The notes below the pieces were generated by a model, which worked only from the letters and a program-made list of their open reading frames with translations, had not been told where the DNA came from and did not search any database. Below are positions 1 to 6,783 of a stretch of DNA of 64,000 nt, piece after piece (position 1 is the first letter of the stretch; every line of letters begins with the position of its first letter). This DNA is from an uncultured Duncaniella sp. Its GTDB lineage: Bacteria; Bacteroidota; Bacteroidia; Bacteroidales; Muribaculaceae. The stretch is from NCBI GenBank assembly GCA_910584825.1, contig CAJUCI010000001.1:62001-126000 (forward strand). Direction: 5' to 3'. The translations under genes and the position numbers were made by a program.

Positions 1-537
1 ATCGAGGGCAAATTTGTGGCCCTCGAGTGGTGCCGCACCCACGACGTGCCTACCTTCGGCATATGCCTGGGCATGCAGTGCATGGTCATCGAGTTTGCCC
101 GCAACGTGCTCGGGCTGAAGGAGGCCAACTCCACCGAGATGTCGCCCAACACGCCCGACAACGTTATCGACCTCATGGAGGAGCAGAAGAGCATCCACAA
201 CATGGGCGGCACGATGCGTCTCGGCGCGTATGACTGCACCCTCCGCGAAGGCTCACGCGTGGCCAAGGCCTACGGCAAGACCCAAGTCAAGGAGCGTCAC
301 CGCCACCGCTTCGAATTCAACAACGACTACCGCGCCCGATTTGAGGAGGCCGGCATGAAGTGTGTGGGCGAGAACCCCGCCACTCACCTGGTAGAGGTGG
401 TGGAGCTGCCTGACCACCGATGGTTTATCGGCACGCAATATCACCCCGAATACTCCTCGACCGTGCTGTCACCCTCACCTCTCTTCCTCGACTTCATCAA
501 GTCAGCCATCGAATACCAAGAAGAGAAAAAACAATAA
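1..537 (+). CDS. pyrG: CTP synthase, C-terminal glutaminase domain (partial, 5' end outside window)
   Basis: This is the last 178 codons of CTP synthase, which makes CTP from UTP, ATP and glutamine-derived ammonia. The reading frame is open from base 1, so the gene starts upstream of the window. The visible part is the class I glutamine amidotransferase domain. The nucleophile elbow GICLGMQC carries the catalytic Cys (codon 64-66), and the His/Glu of the triad lie in YHPEYSS (about 441-461). The N-terminal synthetase domain is not in view. yidC follows 28 bp downstream on the same strand, the usual pyrG-yidC order in Bacteroidales. Confidence 0.97.
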   Translation: MEGKFVALEWCRTHDVPTFGICLGMQCMVIEFARNVLGLKEANSTEMSPNTPDNVIDLMEEQKSIHNMGGTMRLGAYDCTLREGSRVAKAYGKTQVKERHRHRFEFNNDYRARFEEAGMKCVGENPATHLVEVVELPDHRWFIGTQYHPEYSSTVLSPSPLFLDFIKSAIEYQEEKKQ

Positions 538-565
538 TCCCGCTTTATAACGACGAGAAAAATTT

Positions 566-2656
566 ATGGATAAGAACACTCTTACGGGCCTCCTGCTTAT
601 GGGCCTCGTGATATTCGGCTTCATGTGGCTCAACAAGCCCTCGGCCGAAGAGCTCGAACGCCAGCGTCAGGAACGCGCCCGCATGGAAGCCGAGGCCGCC
701 CAAAAGGCCGAAGACCCCTCTCTGCTCACACTTGACTCGATAACCCCGGCCGAGGTGGCCACGATAGCGTCGACCATCCGCGAGCTCGGACAGGCCGACA
801 CCACCGCCCACACCAGCCGCCTCAAGGTCGACAACGTTGACCTCACCCTCGAGGCCGACGGCAACGTCACCGGCACCGTCGAGGCCGAGGGCCAGGCCGT
901 GGCCGTGGCTCCGCTGCTGGCCAACGAGACCTCACCGACCGACACCCGCCTCGCCACATCGGCCCTCAAGGCACTGCGCCAAGGGCTGGCCACCGCCGCA
1001 CGCTATCGCGGCTTTGCCCGCCACCTCTCGGGCGACAGCACCACCGTGACCCTTGCCAACAAGCTCGTGACCCTCGAGATTTCCAACAAGGGCGGCGTGA
1101 TATCGCGCGCATCGCTCAACGACTACAAGAGCTATGACTCGACACAGGTGACCCTGCTCGACCCGGCTACCGACATGTATTCGTTCACCCTCACCTCGGC
1201 CAGCCAGCGGTTCGAGACCCGCGAGTTCTACTTCGAGCCGGTGGTCGAGAACGACTCGACCGTATGCATGATGCTCGACCTCGGCGACGGTGCCTCGTGG
1301 GGCATACGCTACACTCTGCCCGAGGACAGCTATCTCGTCAACATCGACGTGGTGCAGCAGGGCATGCAGGCCATCATCCCCTCGTCGGTGGCCACCATGG
1401 ACATGACCTGGAGCCAGAAGATGCGCCGCCTCGAGGCCGGACGTGTATTTGAGGAGCGCAACTCGGGCCTCTACTACATGTACCCCGACGGCGATGTGGA
1501 CAACCTCAGCGAGAGCGGCGACGACTCGGAGGAGATAACCCAGCGTCTGAAATGGGTGAGCTGCAAGAACCAGTTCTTCTCGGCCGTGCTCATGGCGCGC
1601 AACAACTTTGCCGCCGCCGACCTCTCCAGCTCGGAGCTGAAAGAGAATCCCGACTTCATCAAGCAGATGAACATCGCGCTGACCCTCGACTACTCGGCCT
1701 CGCTCGCCAATCCCGCATCGTTCGTGATGTATCTCGGCCCCAACTCCTATCCCATTATGAAGGAAGTTGAGAAGACCGTGTTCCCCGAGGAGAATATGAA
1801 CCTGACCAAGCTCATCCCGCTCGGCTGGCCCATCTTCCGCTGGATTACCACCCTTATCATCATCCCGGTGTTCAGCTTCCTCGGCTCGTTCATCAGCAAC
1901 TACGGCATCATCATCCTGCTGCTCACCGTCTTCATCAAGATTATCCTCTATCCCTTCACCTACAAGAGCCTCATCTCGCAGGCCAAGATGCGTCTGCTGG
2001 CACCCGAAATCAAGGCCATCAACGACAAATATCCCGGCAACGAGAACGCCATGAAACGCCAGCAGGAGTCGATGGCACTCTACTCGCGCGCCGGAGCCAA
2101 CCCGATGTCGGGCTGTCTGCCCATGCTTCTGCAGATGCCCGTGCTCGTGGCCATGTTCTGGTTCTTCCCCTCGGCTATCGAGCTGCGAGGCGAGTCGTTC
2201 CTTTGGGCCAAAGACCTCGCCGCCCCTGACGCCATCGTCTCATGGACGGCCAATATCCCCTTCATATCATCGACCTTCGGCAACCACATCAGCCTCTTCT
2301 GCCTGCTGATGACCGCCACCAATATCATCTACACCTACCTCAACATGCAGAGCCAGGCCTCGTCAGGCATGCCCGGCATGAAGTGGATGATGTACATGAT
2401 GCCGCTGATGTTCCTCTTCATCTTCAACAACTACGCCGCCGGCCTGAGCTACTACTACCTGCTCTCGCTGCTCATCACCATCATCATGACATTCATCTTC
2501 CGCAAGGTGGTGTCGGAGGACAAGATGCGCGCCAAGATGGCCGAGAATGCCCGCAAGCCCAAAAAGAAAGGCTGGATGGCTCAGAAGCTCGAAGAGGCTC
2601 AGAAGCAGCAGGAAGCCATGCTGCGCGAACAGCAGCGTCGCAACAAACGCCGCTAA
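566..2656 (+). CDS. yidC: Membrane protein insertase YidC
   Basis: YidC/Oxa1 insertase of 696 aa, which places and folds proteins in the inner membrane alone or with Sec. An N-terminal membrane anchor (residues about 5-22) is followed by a large periplasmic beta-rich domain (about 60-400). The conserved hydrophobic insertase core lies at about 415-645, with segments near 415-460, 515-540, 573-592 and 605-645. A lysine/arginine-rich cytoplasmic tail (about 645-696) is typical for ribosome contact. The length fits the long Bacteroidetes form. The ATG at 566 gives a clean anchor with no upstream in-frame alternative. It probably shares a transcript with pyrG. Confidence 0.97.
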   Translation: MDKNTLTGLLLMGLVIFGFMWLNKPSAEELERQRQERARMEAEAAQKAEDPSLLTLDSITPAEVATIASTIRELGQADTTAHTSRLKVDNVDLTLEADGNVTGTVEAEGQAVAVAPLLANETSPTDTRLATSALKALRQGLATAARYRGFARHLSGDSTTVTLANKLVTLEISNKGGVISRASLNDYKSYDSTQVTLLDPATDMYSFTLTSASQRFETREFYFEPVVENDSTVCMMLDLGDGASWGIRYTLPEDSYLVNIDVVQQGMQAIIPSSVATMDMTWSQKMRRLEAGRVFEERNSGLYYMYPDGDVDNLSESGDDSEEITQRLKWVSCKNQFFSAVLMARNNFAAADLSSSELKENPDFIKQMNIALTLDYSASLANPASFVMYLGPNSYPIMKEVEKTVFPEENMNLTKLIPLGWPIFRWITTLIIIPVFSFLGSFISNYGIIILLLTVFIKIILYPFTYKSLISQAKMRLLAPEIKAINDKYPGNENAMKRQQESMALYSRAGANPMSGCLPMLLQMPVLVAMFWFFPSAIELRGESFLWAKDLAAPDAIVSWTANIPFISSTFGNHISLFCLLMTATNIIYTYLNMQSQASSGMPGMKWMMYMMPLMFLFIFNNYAAGLSYYYLLSLLITIIMTFIFRKVVSEDKMRAKMAENARKPKKKGWMAQKLEEAQKQQEAMLREQQRRNKRR

Positions 2657-2701
2657 GCCGATTATCGCCCTGACACACACCCTAAAGAATATCTCCACTC
2701 C

Positions 2702-4129
2702 GTGCCACGCGCTCTGCTCATACTGCTATTGACACTCGTGACCGCCACAACCGTGCGCGGCCAGTCATACTACGTCTCGCGGGGACAGCTCGCCAAGGAG
2801 CGGGTGCTTCCGGCCAACGCCTCGACCATCACTATCAACGGCAGTGTCGATGCCTCTGACCTCGACTACATGACTGAAGCGATTGAAAGCCTCGGCACAC
2901 TCAATCTTTCGGGTGTGACCGTGGTGGCTTACCGTGGCAAACGCGTGGGTGCCAACATCACCGCCTCGGCGGCCAACACTCTGCCCGCCGGAATATTCGC
3001 CGGACTGAAAGCCTCGCACATAATCCTCCCCGCATCGCTCACAGTCATAGGGGACGGAGCGTTTATGGAGTCACAGCTTGTCGACATCGCCCTGCCCGCA
3101 CGGGTCAAGACCGTGGGGCGCGCCGCGCTGTCGCGCTGCCCCAATCTGCGCGAGGTCACCATCCCGGCGTCGGTCACAGCCCTGCCCGACGCGCTGCTTG
3201 AAGGGTGCGAGGCTCTGACCGACATAAGCCTCCCCGCCGGCTTGCAGACGATAGGCTCACGCGCCATGCTCGGGTGCACGTCACTCACCGGCATATCGGT
3301 GCCCGCATCGGTCACATCCATCGGTGACGAGGCATTCGCCCTGAGCGGACTCGATGCCATAGACCTGTCGAAGTGCAGCGGCTTGCGCACAATAGGCAAC
3401 CGCGCATTCTCGACCTGCACCCACCTCGAGTCGGCCACGCTCCCCTCATCGGCCACCAAGCTCGGCGAGGGCATATTCTTCGAATGCCAGGCTCTCACAG
3501 CGGTAAAACTCCCGTCAGAGGCAGTGACAATCCCGCCACTGACACTCAAAGGGGCCGACAATCTATCGGCCATCGACCTCCCCGAGAATGTCGAGACCAT
3601 AGGCACCCTCGCGATGGCCGGCATGAACTCAGTGGAGGCCGTGACACTCCCGGGCACCCTCACACACATCTCGGACGGAGCATTTGAGGGATGGACCTCG
3701 CTCTCCGAAGTTCACGCCAATGACCTAACCACAGTCCCCACTCTCGGCGAGGATATATGGGGCGGTGTGGACCAGTCACGCGCCACACTCTATGTGCCCG
3801 AAGAGATGGAGAATACGTTTGTCTCGACCCCGCAATGGCAGGAATTCGCCATATCACAGTCGTCAATCACCCGGCTGCCGGAGCTTGACAGCGAGTCACG
3901 GATTACGGCAGGGTTTGAAGGCACGACACTCGTGGTCACCACCACCGAGCCGCTGCAGAGCGTCACGCTCTATTCGCTCGACGGCCGCACGCTGGCCCGC
4001 ATAGCCGACAGCGGCACCGAGACTGTGAGAATCGACACATCGGCCCACTCAGGGCACTTCTTCATAGCACGCGCCGTCACCGCCACCGACCGCAGGGCCG
4101 TGACATTCAAACTCATGCGCGAACCTTAA
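2702..4129 (+). CDS. Secreted BspA-type leucine-rich repeat protein
   Basis: Exported protein of 475 aa built mainly of BspA-like LRR_5 repeats. These recur about every 23 residues from roughly residue 95 to 360, with the pattern aLP.sv..Ig..AF. A GTG start at 2702 gives a signal peptide ending VRG before Gln, so the mature protein would begin with Gln. The last 75 residues (LYSLDGRTLARI ... FFIARAV) resemble the beta-sandwich C-terminal tails of Bacteroidetes sorting domains, but no type IX secretion genes are in view. Such proteins are usually surface or outer-membrane associated and linked to adhesion; that role is inferred. It sits 45 bp after yidC and 10 bp before trmB. Confidence 0.85.
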   Translation: MPRALLILLLTLVTATTVRGQSYYVSRGQLAKERVLPANASTITINGSVDASDLDYMTEAIESLGTLNLSGVTVVAYRGKRVGANITASAANTLPAGIFAGLKASHIILPASLTVIGDGAFMESQLVDIALPARVKTVGRAALSRCPNLREVTIPASVTALPDALLEGCEALTDISLPAGLQTIGSRAMLGCTSLTGISVPASVTSIGDEAFALSGLDAIDLSKCSGLRTIGNRAFSTCTHLESATLPSSATKLGEGIFFECQALTAVKLPSEAVTIPPLTLKGADNLSAIDLPENVETIGTLAMAGMNSVEAVTLPGTLTHISDGAFEGWTSLSEVHANDLTTVPTLGEDIWGGVDQSRATLYVPEEMENTFVSTPQWQEFAISQSSITRLPELDSESRITAGFEGTTLVVTTTEPLQSVTLYSLDGRTLARIADSGTETVRIDTSAHSGHFFIARAVTATDRRAVTFKLMREP

Positions 4130-4139
4130 AACTCATAAC

Positions 4140-4904
4140 ATGGGAAAGAACAAACTAAAGAAGTTTGCCGAAATGGAGACGCTGCCGTGCGTCTACCAAT
4201 ATCCCTTCGCCCACCTCAAGGAGAGCGGAGGCTGCCCCCTGCGAGGCAAATGGGCCTCGGAAGTGTTTCACAACGACGCCCCCATCACACTCGAGCTTGG
4301 TTGTGGCAAAGGGGAGTATGCCGTGGGCATGGGGCAGACCTATCCTGACCGCAACTTCATAGGCATCGACATCAAGGGGGCGCGCATGTGGACCGGCGCA
4401 CGTCAGGTCACCGAGCAGGGGCTTGGCAACGTGGCATTCCTGCGCACGTCGATACATCTGCTCCCTGAGTTCTTCGCCCCGGGCGAGGTGTCGGAGATAT
4501 GGATTACATTCCCCGACCCGCAGATGAAGAAGGTGAACAAGCGTCTCACCGGCACCCACTTCATGGAGATTTACGACAAGGTGCTCACGCCCGACGGCAC
4601 GATACGTCTCAAGACCGACTCGCCGTTTCTCTACGCCTATACCCTCGAGATGATACGCCACAACAATCTGCCCCTGCTGGCCGCGACCGACAATCTCTAT
4701 GCCTCGCCGCTGGCCGAGGAGGTTCCGCCCATCACCACCTATTACGAACAGCAGTGGCTCTCGCGCGGCATCCCGAGTAAATATATAGCCTGGCAGCTGC
4801 CCCACACATCGTTCCCGCTCAGCGAGCCTGACGTGGACATCGAGCCTGACACCTACCGCTCGTTCGGCCGAGGCACACTGCAAGGAATGGAAGATGTAAA
4901 ATGA
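4140..4904 (+). CDS. trmB: tRNA (guanine-N7)-methyltransferase
   Basis: TrmB methylates G46 of tRNA with S-adenosylmethionine. The SAM-binding loop LELGCGKGEYAVGMG is at residues about 50-65. The family motif around the catalytic region reads TFPDPQMKKVNKRL (about 122-135), followed by RLKTDS and a C-terminal substrate segment. The length of 254 aa is slightly over the family norm, with an N-terminal extension typical of Bacteroidales. It starts 10 bp after the BspA-like gene, so it is probably co-transcribed. The neighbouring Mrp-type ATPase is a common partner in Bacteroidales genomes. Confidence 0.95.
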   Translation: MGKNKLKKFAEMETLPCVYQYPFAHLKESGGCPLRGKWASEVFHNDAPITLELGCGKGEYAVGMGQTYPDRNFIGIDIKGARMWTGARQVTEQGLGNVAFLRTSIHLLPEFFAPGEVSEIWITFPDPQMKKVNKRLTGTHFMEIYDKVLTPDGTIRLKTDSPFLYAYTLEMIRHNNLPLLAATDNLYASPLAEEVPPITTYYEQQWLSRGIPSKYIAWQLPHTSFPLSEPDVDIEPDTYRSFGRGTLQGMEDVK

Positions 4905-5003
4905 AAAATTTAAAATTATCCTTCGGGCCGGTTGGTTTGTTATCCATTTACAGACCATTTTAAGTTTTCCATTTTTCAATTTTAAATTTTAAATTTCAAA
5001 CGT
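4905..5003. repeat. AT-rich inverted repeat of the trmB-mrp gap
   Basis: The gap between trmB and the ATPase gene is a low-complexity inverted repeat. GAAAAATTTAAAATTA at the left is mirrored at the right by two or more AATTTTAA units ending just before the next ATG. A short GC-rich centre (about 4920-4945) lies between the arms. The layout, short tandem units flanking a centre and touching a start codon, matches other gaps in this window, but the unit sequence is different. Confidence 0.6.
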
Positions 5004-5004
5004 A

Positions 5005-6102
5005 ATGCGACTATACCCTTCACTCATAACCGACGCGCTTGCCAAAGTGCGCTATCCCGGCAACGGCAAGAACCTCATCGAGAACTCGATGGTGGCCGAT
5101 GACATCCGCATCGACGGCGACAGCGTGAGCTTCTCGCTCATCTTCGACAAACCCACCGACCCGTTCCTCAAGTCGATGGTCAAGGCCGCCGAGGCCGCCA
5201 TTCACACCTATATTTCGGCCGACATCAAGGTGACAGTCCACCCCGTGGCCCGTCAGATGCCGGCCGCAGCCCCGGCACCCGTGCTCCCCGGTGTCAAGAA
5301 CATCATCGGAGTGTTCTCGGGCAAAGGCGGTGTGGGCAAGTCGACCGTCGCCGCCAACCTCGCGGCATCGCTCGCACAAGACGGCTACAAGGTGGGTCTG
5401 CTCGACGCCGACATATTCGGCCCGTCGGTGCCCAAGATGTTCGGCATCGAGGACCAGCAGCTCTACATCCATGACGTGGATGGCCGCCAGCTCATTCTCC
5501 CCATCGAGCGTTACGGAGTGAAGATACTGTCGATAGGGTTTCTCGTCGACAAGGACAAGGCCGTGATGTGGCGCGGCTCGATGGCCTCCAACGCCCTCAA
5601 GCAGCTCATCGTCGAGGCCGACTGGGGCGAGCTTGACTACTTCCTCATCGACATGCCCCCGGGCACGAGCGACATCCACCTGACCCTCGTGCAGACCCTC
5701 GCCATGACCGGCATGGTCATCGTCACCACCCCCCAGGAGGTAGCCCTGGCCGACGCGCGCAAGGGCATCTCGATGTTCAGCGACGAGAAGGTCAATGTGC
5801 CCATCCTCGGACTTGTCGAGAATATGGCATGGTTCACCCCCGCCGCCCACCCCGACGAGCGTTACTACATATTCGGACGCGAGGGGGGCGTGCGCCTCGC
5901 CCAAACCCTCGGAGTGCCCCTGTTAGCTCAGATACCGCTCGTGGGCAACATCTCTGACAGCGGCGACAACGGCACACCCGTGGCCCTCACCGACACCATC
6001 ACCGGCCAGGCATTCAACCATCTGGCCCACGAGGTGGTCGACGCTGTGGCCCGTCGCAACGAGACCCTTCCACCTACAACCAAGGTGGAACTCAAACACT
6101 GA
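5005..6102 (+). CDS. Mrp/NBP35-family P-loop ATPase (iron-sulfur cluster carrier type)
   Basis: Protein of 365 aa with an N-terminal MIP18/DUF59-like domain (about 1-90), a Pro/Ala linker and a MinD/Mrp ATPase domain. The deviant Walker A is SGKGGVGKST (about 104-113), followed by LLDADIFGPS and IDMPPGTSD signatures. Family members bind and pass on Fe-S clusters in the cytoplasm. The CxxC pair that many Mrp proteins carry after VENM is absent here (VENMAWFTPAAHPDERYY), so cluster binding cannot be read from that site. It lies between trmB and folK on the same strand. Confidence 0.9.
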   Translation: MRLYPSLITDALAKVRYPGNGKNLIENSMVADDIRIDGDSVSFSLIFDKPTDPFLKSMVKAAEAAIHTYISADIKVTVHPVARQMPAAAPAPVLPGVKNIIGVFSGKGGVGKSTVAANLAASLAQDGYKVGLLDADIFGPSVPKMFGIEDQQLYIHDVDGRQLILPIERYGVKILSIGFLVDKDKAVMWRGSMASNALKQLIVEADWGELDYFLIDMPPGTSDIHLTLVQTLAMTGMVIVTTPQEVALADARKGISMFSDEKVNVPILGLVENMAWFTPAAHPDERYYIFGREGGVRLAQTLGVPLLAQIPLVGNISDSGDNGTPVALTDTITGQAFNHLAHEVVDAVARRNETLPPTTKVELKH

Positions 6103-6131
6103 CCTGCATTGCTAACCCATGCTGAACCGGC

Positions 6132-6611
6132 ATGCAGATACACATAAACATAGGCTCTAATCTCGGCGACCGTGAGGCATTGCTCCACACGGCCGTCGAG
6201 CGTGTTTTAGACGCGTTTCCCGGCACGGCGGTGTGTTCGCGTATGATTGAGACACCCGCATGGGGATTCGAGTCAGAGCACCCGTTTCTCAACGTCGGGG
6301 TCAGCATCACCCTCTGCAAGGGGGCCGACCCGCTCGACATCCTCCTCACCCTCCAGGCCATCGAGCGGGAAATATCATCCGCCCCTCACCGTGACGAGAC
6401 GGGGGGCTATATAGACCGCCCGCTCGACATCGACCTGATAGCCATTGATGACATCGTGCTCGACATCCCCGAGCTGACCCTCCCACACCCGCGCATGCAC
6501 GAGAGGGAATTTGTGCTCGTGCCGCTTGCCGAGACAGCCCCCGGGTGGCGACATCCCCTGCTCCACCTCACCGCCACACAGCTCCTCGCCCGGATGCCGA
6601 GAGTGTCATAG
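6132..6611 (+). CDS. folK: 2-amino-4-hydroxy-6-hydroxymethyldihydropteridine pyrophosphokinase
   Basis: HPPK transfers pyrophosphate from ATP to the pterin in folate synthesis. The 159-aa length is normal. N-terminal HINIGSNLGDRE, central PWGF...PFLN, and the signature DRPLDIDLIAID followed by LPHPRMHERxFVLVPL are all present, including the two Asp residues that bind magnesium. It starts 29 bp after the Mrp-type ATPase and ends the plus-strand run, facing infB. Confidence 0.95.
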   Translation: MQIHINIGSNLGDREALLHTAVERVLDAFPGTAVCSRMIETPAWGFESEHPFLNVGVSITLCKGADPLDILLTLQAIEREISSAPHRDETGGYIDRPLDIDLIAIDDIVLDIPELTLPHPRMHEREFVLVPLAETAPGWRHPLLHLTATQLLARMPRVS

Positions 6612-6647
6612 CCCAAAACAGGGACACACCCCATAAGGATACAGCAA

Positions 6648-6728
6648 ATCCAAAAGCAACAAAAGTTTTTATCAGACTGTCACATATCATTTATGCGACT
6701 CGGATAAAAACTTTTGTTGCTTTTGGAT
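6648..6728. terminator. Bidirectional terminator-like hairpin, folK/infB
   Basis: Perfect 26-bp inverted repeat: left arm 6648-6673 and right arm 6703-6728, with a 29-nt loop. It sits between the converging folK and infB genes. T-rich and A-rich stretches inside and beside the arms could stop transcription from both sides. The arms contain ACAAAAG units related to the 9-nt unit repeats described elsewhere in this window. Confidence 0.7.
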
Positions 6729-6741
6729 ATTTTGTGGAGGC

Positions 6742-6771
6742 GTTGCAGAACTGTAGGACAAGTTCTGCAAC
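6742..6771. repeat. Short hairpin with REP-like flank near infB 3' end
   Basis: GTTGCAGAAC (6742-6751) pairs perfectly with GTTCTGCAAC (6762-6771). The left arm plus CTGTAGGA matches the flank of the REP element at 35654-35668 (GTTGCAGAACTGTAGGA), so this looks like a truncated or rearranged member of that family. It lies 10 bp from the infB stop codon. Confidence 0.5.
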
Positions 6772-6783
6772 ATCCTCATTATT

